DNA of 64,000 nucleotides from assembly GCA_052400625.1 (NCBI GenBank), contig JBQTGH010000011.1; one strand, written 5' to 3'. The translations under genes and the position numbers were made by a program. This DNA comes from Thermophagus sp052400625 (lineage in GTDB: Bacteria; Bacteroidota; Bacteroidia; Bacteroidales; Marinilabiliaceae). Below the pieces are notes generated by a model. It made no database searches. It had not been told where the DNA came from and saw only the letters and a program-made list of their open reading frames with translations. Shown piece by piece: positions 52,992 to 62,116 of this stretch; the first letter of the stretch is position 1, and each line of letters opens with the position of its first letter.

Positions 52992-53732
52992 TCACGCCAT
53001 CCCACCATTGACCCCTATATTTTGTCCGGTAATCCATTTGGCCTCATTGGTGGCTAAAAACACCACAATATGGGCGATGTCGGAGGGCAAGCCCAAACGT
53101 TTAAACGCATTGCTGTTGGCCAGTTGGGTGATGACTTCTTCCGACTTGCCTTCCAGAAACAGGTCTGTTGCCGTGGGTCCCGGCAAAACACAGTTGACAT
53201 TTATCCCTCTTTTCCCTACTTCTTTGGCAAATACCCGGCTCAATTGCTGTACCGCCGCCTTGGTGGCCGAATAGACGCCATAGGTGGGGAAAATGGTGCG
53301 GGTGACGGTCGATGATATGTTAATGATACTTCCATTGTCGGCCAGTCGGGTGGAGGCTTCACGAAGCGTGTAAAAAACCCCTTTCAGATTTATGTTTAAC
53401 TGTTTCTCAAAAATCTCATCGGTCGTATCCTGAATCAGGGTGTTGACCATCACACCGGCATTGTTGACCAACACGTCAACTTTTCCGAAGTGCTTAATGG
53501 TTTCGTTAAAGAGGTATTTCACCGCTTCCTTTTGGCTCACATCGGCTTTAATGCAAACGGCTTTGGTGTCGTTGGCATTAATCTTTTTGGCCACCTTCTC
53601 GGCCAGGGATTTGCTGTTGGCATAATTAACAACCACTCTGGCGCCCTGTGCAGCTAATGCGGTGGCGATTTCGGCCCCAATTCCCTTCGACGCCCCCGTT
53701 ACGATGGCTACTTTGTCTTTTAAGGTGTTCAT
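52992..53732 (-). CDS. Short-chain dehydrogenase/reductase (FabG/glucose 1-dehydrogenase-like)
   Basis: 246-aa classical SDR: TGASKGIG (13-20), VLVNNAGV (~86-93), catalytic Ser in INISSTV (~138), YSATK (~154-158) and the C-terminal QNIGVNGGMA, which resembles the ...VDGG ending of FabG-type enzymes. A preference for NADPH is suggested by Asn-Tyr-Ala-Asn-Ser (VVNYANSKS) after beta-2. The gene stands alone and appears functional. Substrate not predictable. Confidence 0.88.
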   Translation of the reverse strand: MNTLKDKVAIVTGASKGIGAEIATALAAQGARVVVNYANSKSLAEKVAKKINANDTKAVCIKADVSQKEAVKYLFNETIKHFGKVDVLVNNAGVMVNTLIQDTTDEIFEKQLNINLKGVFYTLREASTRLADNGSIINISSTVTRTIFPTYGVYSATKAAVQQLSRVFAKEVGKRGINVNCVLPGPTATDLFLEGKSEEVITQLANSNAFKRLGLPSDIAHIVVFLATNEAKWITGQNIGVNGGMA

Positions 53733-54006
53733 GTTACGTTGATTTATTGAATTTATTTTTTGTAAGTTACTGCAATTTAGGATATGGATTAAGACAGAAC
53801 GGAAAATTAAAGCTGTTTTTTAGGCGAAGAGGGATGTCTGGGATGAAGAATATTTTGGGGCAATCGATAAAATCGGGTTGTAAAGAAGGGTAGAGAGATT
53901 GCCTAAGAATGGTAATATGTACTCTGTGGAATCCTGTGAATAACTCTGTGATCCTCTGAGAAACTTTAAAATTCTCACGCCGAAGATCTAATGCATAATT
54001 GGGGGT

Positions 54007-54699
54007 TTAACTGTTTTTACTGATCATTTCCAGTTTTTTCCGGTCTTTGATTTCAATGTCTTTTCTTTTTAGCTCTATCATTGCTTCGTTTTCAAATTCT
54101 TTCAAAAACTTTATGGTGCTTTCGGTTGAGATGGCAGCAAAATCGGCGATGTCCTGACGGGTAAGAAATTGGAAGACTTGTTCTTTCAGGAAAGGTTCAG
54201 CCGAGAGATAGAGTAGGGCAGATGCCAGTTTTCCTCTCATTTGTTTATAGGATAGGTTTGCCACCACATTCAGCAATTGTTGTTCATTCCGACAGTTTCT
54301 GGAAACGATACGTAAGGCAAAGTCGGCATTGGTTTGAAGTAAATTGCGCAAAGCCTCTTTTTCGATCATGCAAACCCATGCATCTTTTACGGCGATGGCG
54401 GAATAGTGATACGTGGTTTCTCCAAAGACGGAGGAGAAAGAAAGGAAATCCCCGGGGCCGGCCAACCGGATGTTTAGTTGGCGGTTATGTCCGGTCTGGA
54501 GATAAACCCGCACCAACCCGTCCAACACATAGGTGACGTGGGGCGAGAATGCGCCCTGTTTGAAGATGGTTTCACCTTTCAGATACTGGACTCTGGTTTT
54601 ATGATGTTGTAGTTTGTCCAGCTCTTCGGGATAAAGTCCCTGAAAACATTCTGCTGAGTCAAATATCGACTTGTTTTTAGTTGTTTGGTTCTCTTCCAT
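54007..54699 (-). CDS. Crp/Fnr-family transcriptional regulator
   Basis: 230-aa protein: a cyclic-nucleotide-binding-type jelly roll (~20-125; FKQGAFSPHVTYVLDGLVRVY, split by a helix) followed by a winged helix (~155-220; FLTRQDIADFAAISTESTIKF). It lacks the N-terminal four-Cys iron-sulfur motif of true Fnr, so it may bind another ligand such as a nucleotide, heme or NO; two Cys residues (near 19 and in MIEKEAL region) do not form a cluster pattern. It is divergent from the thioredoxin operon, with a 14-bp palindrome-like AAGATC-GT-GATCTT (54804-54817) between them. Confidence 0.85.
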   Translation of the reverse strand: MEENQTTKNKSIFDSAECFQGLYPEELDKLQHHKTRVQYLKGETIFKQGAFSPHVTYVLDGLVRVYLQTGHNRQLNIRLAGPGDFLSFSSVFGETTYHYSAIAVKDAWVCMIEKEALRNLLQTNADFALRIVSRNCRNEQQLLNVVANLSYKQMRGKLASALLYLSAEPFLKEQVFQFLTRQDIADFAAISTESTIKFLKEFENEAMIELKRKDIEIKDRKKLEMISKNS

Positions 54700-55050
54700 C
54701 CGTCGCTCTGGTTTTTAGTATTTCTATCGGTTCGAATGACTTCCTGTTTGGTATTGGATCTAACCGGGGGATGATCGGCCTAAGCGAAGGTCGCGCATCC
54801 GCAAAGATCGTGATCTTAACACCGTTTTTCTACTTCCTTTGTTGATTGGTAGATGAAAAGCGGAAAATCGTTATTCCCAATTAGGGTATAAAGTTAACTT
54901 ATTCGGTGTATTTTGATGCCTGTTGAAAGGCGTTTAATGGCGGGGTTTTGTTCTTAATTTTCAGCGATTGTGAATCCATTGGCTGTGGGATGACATAAAA
55001 AAAGGTGAAAAATTTCAGGTGAAAAACCGGTATTCTCCAATGTCGTTTCG
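54700..55050. other. Divergent intergenic region between Crp/Fnr and thioredoxin genes
   Basis: No gene is seen. It contains AAGATCGTGATCTT (54804-54817), an inverted repeat with a 2-base centre, which might be an operator for the adjacent Crp/Fnr protein although it does not match TGTGA-N6-TCACA or TTGAT-N4-ATCAA. Confidence 0.4.
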
Positions 55051-55081
55051 TTGAAGCCACATGAGGGAGGCGCTACCTTTG
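55051..55081 (+). promoter_or_regulatory. Bacteroidota-type promoter of the thioredoxin operon
   Basis: TTG (55051-55053), a 20-bp spacer and TACCTTTG followed by C (55074-55081) match TTG-N19-21-TAnnTTTG. Transcription would start near 55088, giving a ~40-nt leader. Confidence 0.75.
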
Positions 55082-55126
55082 CATCATCATAAACAATCGA
55101 TGTTAACCCATAAAAAAGGAATAATT

Positions 55127-55474
55127 ATGAAGATGTTACAAACAGGGCTTCAGGAAATAGAAACAGCCGATGAGTTGAAGAAAATTATTTCGGAAAATGA
55201 GAAGGTCATGGTCTGTTGTGGGCGGATGGGCCCCATGTGTATTCCGGTGTATGAAGCCATGGAGGAGCTGGAAGAGGAACGTGAGGATGTGAAATTTTTC
55301 AGCATGGCCTTTGACAATCCGGAAGCGCATATCATTCGCAATGCGCCCGAAACTCAAGGGTTCATGGGGTTGCCTTTTACCATGTATTACAAAAACGGGA
55401 AAGTGGTTCATGCCACCAGCAGTATTCAAAGTATGGAGCAAATAACCGCTGTTTTGGATAATCATTTGAAATGA
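55127..55474 (+). CDS. Atypical thioredoxin-fold protein without CxxC
   Basis: 115-aa thioredoxin-fold protein. The cis-Pro segment MGLPFTMYYKNGK (~79-91) and the C-terminal helix are normal, but the active site WCGPC is replaced by a run in which Cys30, Cys31 and Cys38 flank RMGPM (CCGRMGPMC). A CxxC pair is therefore absent; Cys31 and Cys38 are six residues apart, or Cys38 may act alone. The start at 55127 follows the promoter by ~45 bp; earlier in-frame codons (55061) overlap the promoter. It is the first gene of an operon with the reductase (gap 106 bp). Confidence 0.8.
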   Translation: MKMLQTGLQEIETADELKKIISENEKVMVCCGRMGPMCIPVYEAMEELEEEREDVKFFSMAFDNPEAHIIRNAPETQGFMGLPFTMYYKNGKVVHATSSIQSMEQITAVLDNHLK

Positions 55475-55580
55475 GTCCTACGTAAGCGTTGTAAAGTGAT
55501 TTCAGATCTGAAGGTGCGGTTACTATTGGCACCTTCAAATTTTTTTACCGGAGACGTTTCGAAAAACATTATAACAGGGA

Positions 55581-56510
55581 ATGAATATGAACGATACGTA
55601 TGACATCATTATAATAGGTGGAGGTGCGGCCGGCCTTACTGCAGGGATCTATGCTTCCCGCGCCCGCATGACCACTCTTATTTTGAATGAAGGCGCTTTG
55701 GGTGGGCAAATGGTACTAACCAATGAAGTGGCCAACTATCCCGGGGTTGAAACCACCAATGGATACCTGTTGGCAAATACCATGAAGAAGCAGGCCAAAT
55801 CTTTTGGCTGTAAAATAAAATCGAATGTAAAGATTGTCGGTTACCAACTGGAGGGTCGGATCAAAGAGGTGACACTGGAAGATGGCCGTTCTTTTAAGGG
55901 GCGGTCGATCATTCTGACACCCGGCGGCCGCCCTCGTTCCTTAAATATTCCCGGCGAAGAGACTTTTAAAGGTACCGGCATCTCTTATTGTGCCACCTGT
56001 GATGGCGATTTTTTCAGAGATAAGGAGATTGCGGTCGTTGGCGGAGGAAATTCAGCCCTTGAAGAGGCTGTGACGCTGACCAAATTTGCATCCAAAGTAA
56101 CCATCGTCCATCAGTTTGACCGGTTTCAGGCGTTTGAGCATGCCGTGGAAGAAGCCAGGAAAAACCCGAAAATTGAATTTATGATGGAGCATGAACCTCG
56201 GGAATTTATGGGCAATGGACGTTTGGAAAAGCTGGTGATAGAGCATCTGCCAACGGGAGATCATAAATCGTTAAATGTGGAAGGAACTTTTGTTTTTATT
56301 GGGTATCTGCCCAATACCGAGGCATTTAAGGGATTGGTAGAGCTTAATGATCGTAATGAAATTGTCGTGGATAGAGATATGAAAACCAGTGTTGCCGGCG
56401 TTTTTGCTGCCGGAGACTGCATTAATAAACGCTTTCGCCAAATCACGACTGCCACGGCTGAAGGAACCATTGCGGCACTGAGTGCCTCAGAATACCTTAG
56501 ACAGATGTAG
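55581..56510 (+). CDS. trxB: Thioredoxin reductase-like flavoprotein with altered cofactor motif
   Basis: 309-aa FAD-dependent enzyme: FAD motif GGGAAGLTAG (~13-22), redox pair Cys137-x-x-Cys140 in SYCATCDGDFF, nucleotide-binding GGGNSALEEA and C-terminal AAGDCINKRFRQ. The segment that binds the NADPH 2'-phosphate in E. coli TrxB (HRRxxxR) reads HQFDRFQ here, so all three Arg are lost. NADH or another donor is therefore likely. It follows an atypical thioredoxin gene, so the pair probably forms one unusual redox system. The start could be ATG 55581 or 55587. A terminator follows. Confidence 0.88.
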   Translation: MNMNDTYDIIIIGGGAAGLTAGIYASRARMTTLILNEGALGGQMVLTNEVANYPGVETTNGYLLANTMKKQAKSFGCKIKSNVKIVGYQLEGRIKEVTLEDGRSFKGRSIILTPGGRPRSLNIPGEETFKGTGISYCATCDGDFFRDKEIAVVGGGNSALEEAVTLTKFASKVTIVHQFDRFQAFEHAVEEARKNPKIEFMMEHEPREFMGNGRLEKLVIEHLPTGDHKSLNVEGTFVFIGYLPNTEAFKGLVELNDRNEIVVDRDMKTSVAGVFAAGDCINKRFRQITTATAEGTIAALSASEYLRQM

Positions 56511-56542
56511 TTTTTTTTGAATTGTCCTTAACTCCAAAGATG

Positions 56543-56581
56543 AAGCCCGGAAAGACATTAGCCTTGCTCCGGGCTTTTTTC
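56543..56581 (+). terminator. Intrinsic terminator after trxB
   Basis: AAGCCCGGA (56543-56551) and TCCGGGCTT (56568-56576) form a 9-bp stem followed by TTTT. It closes the thioredoxin operon. Confidence 0.88.
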
Positions 56582-57088
56582 GATTTATTTGGGGTAGAAT
56601 AATGTTATGATAATGAGGTTAAGATTTCATTTTAAGCTGGCTGTAATGGCCTTATATATAGTGTTATAATATTGAAAGTGCTGATCATTCTCCGGTTATT
56701 ACCTTAATTTGTTCAACTTTTATATGCCAAAATATCTTTTGCATCTATTCTATTTTATATTTTCGCCTTTTGTTGACTTTTAATAATTTTAACATTGATG
56801 GAATAGGATGATGTTTGCCCAATGGTTGGGGAGATTAACAAAAAAATAGACATGTAATTAATAGGAGTGGGTTTAAAAATATTTCTTTTTTATATTGACG
56901 TATTCAGAATTCCTCATTTAGGAGATTAATTTCTTCGGTAAAATATCCTATTATAGGTTTAATTAGAGATATTTATGGGTAAAAATCCGGATCATATTAT
57001 AGGTCATATAAGACTTGTTGGCATATTGTTTATGCGGGCGATAAAAATAATTCATGATACTTTTATTGTTAGAGAATTAAAAAAAATA
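56582..57088. other. AT-rich region before the DUF6377 regulator
   Basis: No convincing gene. In-frame codons at 56975 and 57032 extend the next gene upstream, but the sequence before 57089 lacks a normal signal peptide. I could not assign a promoter with confidence. Confidence 0.4.
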
Positions 57089-58690
57089 ATGCTTTGCATT
57101 TTAATATTTTTTCTTTTTTTAACGGCCATATCTTCGTTTGGGCAAAATAATGTAGACGAATTATTTATAAAACTTGATGAAGTTATAGAACAAAAAGACC
57201 AGTTTGAGCTTGAAAAGATTCATAATATAAAAGTACTGACACAGGAGTATTCAAGAACAGATTCAACGAATCTAAACGAACGTTTTATTTTGACCAATAA
57301 ACTTCATCAGTCCTATTTTACTTTTCATTATGATTCAGCAGTCTTTTATTCCCGTCGGATGCTGAAAATTGCCAATAAAATTGGAAAATCTGATTATATA
57401 AATTATTCACGCTTGAAAATTATTGAGACATTGCTTGCCTCGGGTCTCTTTTCAATCGTGAAAGATTCTTTGAAAAAGGTTTCTACGGCCTCATTGTCGG
57501 ATAGTTTAAGGGTGAAGTATTATTATTTAAAAGCCCGTCTATATATTGATATGGCTAATTATTATCAACGCCCCTATTACACACATGAGTTTAGGCAAAA
57601 GGTTACTTTTTGTCTCGATTCTGCCATTTCCATAACGAATGCCAAGACGCCGCAATATTACTCGTTGAAAGGCCTTCAAAATATTTGGCTTGAACAATAT
57701 GGAGAGGCCCGAAGAAGTTTTCTTTATTTATTTGAAAATTTTGAAATAGATGGCCGTCAATTCGCTGTGGATGCATCGACTTTTGCTTTTGTATACAACT
57801 GTCTGGGTGAACCGGAAAAAGAACTCGAATGGTTATTGAAGGCGGCTATCAGAGATATTAAGTTTGCCAATAAGGAATATGTTGCATTACGGATTATTGC
57901 CAATCGTCTCTTTTCGCAGGGACAAATAAAGAAATCAAGCCACTATCTCAATATTGCCATCAATGATGCGCAAAGCTATGGTGCTATTCAGCGTGTTTTT
58001 CAGATTTCGCAAATACAACCCTTGGTTGAAGCGGCAAGGCTGGATCTTGTTGAAAAGCAGAAGTTACGTTTAAAAGTATTGGTGTTTGCCATTACTTTTT
58101 TATTTCTTTTGTTAATCGCTGTACTTGTTTTGTTGTTTAAGCAGTATTATAGAATCAAACTGGTGAAAGATGAACTGGATAAATCCAATAAAGCCCTGTC
58201 GGAAAGTAATACAAAACTGAGGGAAGTAAATTTAATTAAGGAAGAGTACATTGCTTTTTTCTTTAAAACTAACTCCGACTTAATTGAAAAGCTCGATGAA
58301 TATCGTCAGACCATTGATAATAAATTGGCAGTGAATAAAATTAACCAGATACGTTCCATTATTACCAGGGCCGATATTAAACGTGAACGCGAAGCGCTTT
58401 TCAGGGATTTTGATACCGGTTTTTTGAATATCTTTCCCGATTTTATCAAAAGATTTAATGCTTTGTTTAAGGAAGGGGATCGCGAATTACCCGATAATAG
58501 TAAGCATTTAAATACCAACTTGAGGATTTTTGCTTTAATCCGTTTGGGAATTACCGAAACCGATAAAATTGCTCATATTTTAAACTATTCTGTGAACACC
58601 ATTAATACGTATAAGACGAAAATCAAAAACAGATCCGTTGTCCCAAATGATGAATTTGAGAAAGAAATCCTAAAAATTCAATCCGTTTGA
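57089..58690 (+). CDS. DUF6377-type membrane regulator with TPR-like sensor and C-terminal HTH
   Basis: Predicted transmembrane signal protein of 533 aa from ATG 57089 (signal peptide MLCILIFFLFLTAISSFGQ). A periplasmic helical TPR-like part (~22-325) is followed by a transmembrane helix (~330-355), coiled coil and DUF6377 region (~360-480), and a LuxR-like HTH (~485-520; ITETDKIAHILNYSVNTIN). The open frame extends back to 56975 with an odd extra N-terminus, so earlier starts (57032) are possible. DUF6377 proteins are usually encoded just upstream of susC/susD, as here, and are believed to regulate them. No kinase domain is present. Confidence 0.8.
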   Translation: MLCILIFFLFLTAISSFGQNNVDELFIKLDEVIEQKDQFELEKIHNIKVLTQEYSRTDSTNLNERFILTNKLHQSYFTFHYDSAVFYSRRMLKIANKIGKSDYINYSRLKIIETLLASGLFSIVKDSLKKVSTASLSDSLRVKYYYLKARLYIDMANYYQRPYYTHEFRQKVTFCLDSAISITNAKTPQYYSLKGLQNIWLEQYGEARRSFLYLFENFEIDGRQFAVDASTFAFVYNCLGEPEKELEWLLKAAIRDIKFANKEYVALRIIANRLFSQGQIKKSSHYLNIAINDAQSYGAIQRVFQISQIQPLVEAARLDLVEKQKLRLKVLVFAITFLFLLLIAVLVLLFKQYYRIKLVKDELDKSNKALSESNTKLREVNLIKEEYIAFFFKTNSDLIEKLDEYRQTIDNKLAVNKINQIRSIITRADIKREREALFRDFDTGFLNIFPDFIKRFNALFKEGDRELPDNSKHLNTNLRIFALIRLGITETDKIAHILNYSVNTINTYKTKIKNRSVVPNDEFEKEILKIQSV

Positions 58691-58972
58691 TTGTTGGGAT
58701 GCATTGAATTCGTTTTCTTCTATACGCCAAAGGCAACTCATATACTCATTCCTTATCCAGAAAATTCGATGATCGTTTGGCTGAATCTATTTACTTATGT
58801 TTGGTGTCATACATTTATTTGTTAAAGAATTGTGCTTTAATCTTAATAAATATTTAAAAAGCATTATATTTTTGTGTCGATTTTTAGGATTTGTCTATTT
58901 TTTAAGTGCTTTTCTTACAGGTGGTTATGTGTTGTAGCCCGGCTTAATTGCATTATATTCTCCTTATACTTT

Positions 58973-59003
58973 TTGATTGCCAATCTTTTCAGAGACAAAT
59001 TTG
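58973..59003 (+). promoter_or_regulatory. Weak candidate promoter of the second susC operon
   Basis: TTG (58973-58975), a 20-bp spacer and CAAATTTG (58996-59003) resemble the consensus, but the -7 box has CA instead of TA. It would give a ~85-nt leader. Nothing else in the gap 58691-59092 looks like a gene or terminator. Confidence 0.35.
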
Positions 59004-59092
59004 CACTTCCCGATAATGGGTGGGCATGAAATGTTGTTGTTATAAGAAATGATAATTCAAAATCAGTTTTTTAATTAAATTAAAATCTACCT

Positions 59093-62000
59093 ATGGAGAA
59101 AAAAAATGGTAAAGGAATTCGACAAAACACAACACTCATACGTGTTTTTCTGTTCCTGATGTTTTTTGGCTTTATCGACCTTGCTCTTTATGCTGAAAAA
59201 GGTTTCGTAAATGAAGAAGAATCCAAGGTTCAGGATTCCAGAACCTATACCGGAAAGGTATATGATGAAACGGGCTTGCCACTTCCGGGGGTCACCGTTG
59301 TGATTAAAGGCACACAAATTGGAACCATCACCTCAGCTGACGGTACGTTTACCATTGAAGCCGGAACTGGTGATGTTCTTGTATTTTCTTTTATCGGATT
59401 TGAGAAAACAGAATTAGTGCTTGGTTCTGAAACTACCCTTCAACTTACACTCAAACCTGAAATAACAAGTCTGGATGAGGTAGTGGTGGTTGGTTATGGT
59501 GTTTCCAAAAAGATGGACCTTACAGGTGCTACCACCAATATAACACACGATGACTTTAACCAGGGGGCGGTAACAAATCCTCTGGAACTGATTTCAGGAC
59601 GTGCTGCAGGTGTCAACATCACGCAAACCGGCAGTGAGCCGGGTGAAAATCCTTCGGTCCGAATCAGGGGTATTACCTCTCTCATTGGGGGGAATGATCC
59701 ATTGGTTGTAGTAGATGGCATTCAGGGAAATATGGACCTTTTAAATCAGATTCCACCTTCGGAAATTGAGGCGGTTGACATCTTAAAAGATGCTTCTGCT
59801 ACGGCCATTTACGGATCCAGAGGTGCCCCGGGAGTAATTATCGTGACCACCAAAAAGGCCAAAGAAGGTCAGTCTGTTGTTGAGTATTCCGGTGCCATGT
59901 CTGTAGATGTGATCGCTAACAAGCTGGACATGTTCAATGCAGATCAATGGGAGGAACAAGCCAAAAAATGGGGGGTTCCATACAGTGCCAGGCACGGTTC
60001 CGATACCGATTGGTACAATCTTTTGACCCAAACAGGAACCACTCAGAATCATACTTTATCCCTTGGTGGGGGAACGGACAATTTTAGTTATCGGGCTTCT
60101 GTTTCGGCCATTTTGCAGGAAGGGGTTGTGATAAATTCTAAGAATGACCAATATATTGGTCGCATCCAGGCTACACAGAAAGCATTTGATGAAAAATTGA
60201 AAATATCCGTAAACCTGAGTAATAGTATTTCTCAAAAGGATGGCAGCCCGCAAAGTGTGGGAAGAGCTGATTTTACTTCCAACCTGATCACCAATGCCTA
60301 TTTGGCACGTCCTACCGATCCGGTTTTGGCATCGGATGGCAGCTATTTTTTCGATGAGAATGTATTTCAATATATAAATCCTTATGCTGTTGCTCAGGAA
60401 ATAGTCAATGAAGAAGAAACCAAAAATCAATTCGGAAGTTTGAGAACCGATCTGGAGCTGTTTGATGACTTTAATATTGGTTGGTTCGGAAGTTGGAGAA
60501 AGGTGTCACGCAGTGCAGGATATTATGCACCGGCAAGCTCAACGTTGGCTTTCGCGATGGATGAAGAGGGAGTGGCCAATGTGACTTCCAATAATACTGA
60601 TGAAAAGTTGATGGATATAAGCGTTAATTATCAAAAGGAGATAAAAGAACATAGTCTTAAAGTTCTTGGTGTATATGAATGGCAAAAGCAAACCTATCAG
60701 GGACACTTTGCTCAGGCCAAAGGTTTTCTTAACGACCTTACCACCTACAATGCCCTCCAATTGGGATCGGTTGATCGATTTAAACCGGGAGACATTTCTT
60801 CCTATAAGAACGACAGAAAGTTGATTTCATTCCTAAGCCGTGTCAATTATTCATTTGCTGACAAATATTTGGTTACGGTCAGTTTACGACGCGATGGATC
60901 ATCGGTATTTGGGGAAGATCATAAGTGGGGAACATTTCCTTCAGCCTCTGTGGCCTGGAGAATTTCCGAGGAGTCTTTTCTTCAAAGTCAGGATTTCCTG
61001 ACCAATCTGAAATTGAGAGCCGGTTATGGAGTTACGGGAAATCAACAGGGATTGTATCCACAAAACTCATTGCAGTTGGTGAGTGAATCGGGAACGCTGT
61101 ATTTCAATGGAAAATTGATAACAAATTTTGCAGTTACTCAAAATGCCAATAGCGATCTGCGCTGGGAAACTCGTTACCAAACTAATATAGGACTGGATTT
61201 TGGATTGTTTAACGGTCGATTGAACGGAACTTTGGATCTGTTTAGTGCTACCACCGAAAACCTGTTGTTCGATTATACTGTTCCCCAACCGCCTTATCCC
61301 TATGGTTCGATAAAAGCAAATGTTGGAAGTCTTAAAAACGAAGGTGTTGAATTGAGTCTGGATGCAAGGTTGATCAATAAGCCTGATTTAATTTTTGCAA
61401 TGGGTGGTAATATTTCTTTGTTACGCAATGAAGTGATTAAGTTGAGTGGAAGCATTAGTGGCGTGGAGTTGAATACCAACTATGTGCCATGGGGATACAA
61501 TGCTTATCTGATCGAGGGAAAACCTATAGGAACTTATTATATTCTCGAGAATGCCGGTAAGGATCCTGAAACCAATGAAGAATTGGTGGTTGACCGAAAT
61601 AATGATGGCGAAATCGATCAGGGTGACAGAAGCGAAGATCGTTATTTCAATGGTTCCTCTCTTCCCAAATATACATTTGCCATTACACCCATGTTGAAAT
61701 ATAAAAATTTCGATGTTTCAATGGTATGGCGTGGTTCTGGGGGTAACAAGATTTTTAATAGAATCAGGAGAGATTTTAGTTTGTTTGAAAAACTGGGGAA
61801 ACAAAATCTCTTGGTTAGTGCCGCGGAAAAGGGTCTTTTTACCTCCAAATATTCTTCGGATTTGTGGTTGGAAGATGGTGATTATTTGAGATTCGAGAAT
61901 CTAACTATTGGATACACTTTTAATACCGATAATTGGAAATATGTTGATAAAGTTAGAGTGTCGTTAACGGGAAATAACCTGGCTTTATTTACTGATTATT

Positions 62001-62110
62001 CCGGTGTAGATCCAGAACTGGATGTTTCGGGAGGGAGTAATTCCGGTGTGGATAACGGAATTTATCCAAAGACAAGAAGCGTAACTTTTGGTTTGAATGT
62101 GTCATTTTAA
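59093..62110 (+). CDS. SusC/RagA-family TonB-linked outer-membrane glycan importer (second locus)
   Basis: 1005-aa transporter with a signal region (~17-36), carboxypeptidase regulatory-like domain (~53-130; YTGKVYDETGLPLPGVTV), linker SLDEVVVVGYGVSKKMD, plug (~145-265) ending SATAIYGSRGAPGVIIVTTK, and a barrel to ...TFGLNVSF. All SusC hallmarks are intact. It starts the operon susC-susD-SusE-like and follows a DUF6377 regulator; substrate is unknown because the operon's enzymes, if any, lie beyond the window. Sequence identity to the first SusC is confined to the family motifs, so the loci are not recent duplicates. Confidence 0.95.
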   Translation: MEKKNGKGIRQNTTLIRVFLFLMFFGFIDLALYAEKGFVNEEESKVQDSRTYTGKVYDETGLPLPGVTVVIKGTQIGTITSADGTFTIEAGTGDVLVFSFIGFEKTELVLGSETTLQLTLKPEITSLDEVVVVGYGVSKKMDLTGATTNITHDDFNQGAVTNPLELISGRAAGVNITQTGSEPGENPSVRIRGITSLIGGNDPLVVVDGIQGNMDLLNQIPPSEIEAVDILKDASATAIYGSRGAPGVIIVTTKKAKEGQSVVEYSGAMSVDVIANKLDMFNADQWEEQAKKWGVPYSARHGSDTDWYNLLTQTGTTQNHTLSLGGGTDNFSYRASVSAILQEGVVINSKNDQYIGRIQATQKAFDEKLKISVNLSNSISQKDGSPQSVGRADFTSNLITNAYLARPTDPVLASDGSYFFDENVFQYINPYAVAQEIVNEEETKNQFGSLRTDLELFDDFNIGWFGSWRKVSRSAGYYAPASSTLAFAMDEEGVANVTSNNTDEKLMDISVNYQKEIKEHSLKVLGVYEWQKQTYQGHFAQAKGFLNDLTTYNALQLGSVDRFKPGDISSYKNDRKLISFLSRVNYSFADKYLVTVSLRRDGSSVFGEDHKWGTFPSASVAWRISEESFLQSQDFLTNLKLRAGYGVTGNQQGLYPQNSLQLVSESGTLYFNGKLITNFAVTQNANSDLRWETRYQTNIGLDFGLFNGRLNGTLDLFSATTENLLFDYTVPQPPYPYGSIKANVGSLKNEGVELSLDARLINKPDLIFAMGGNISLLRNEVIKLSGSISGVELNTNYVPWGYNAYLIEGKPIGTYYILENAGKDPETNEELVVDRNNDGEIDQGDRSEDRYFNGSSLPKYTFAITPMLKYKNFDVSMVWRGSGGNKIFNRIRRDFSLFEKLGKQNLLVSAAEKGLFTSKYSSDLWLEDGDYLRFENLTIGYTFNTDNWKYVDKVRVSLTGNNLALFTDYSGVDPELDVSGGSNSGVDNGIYPKTRSVTFGLNVSF

Positions 62111-62116
62111 TAAACA

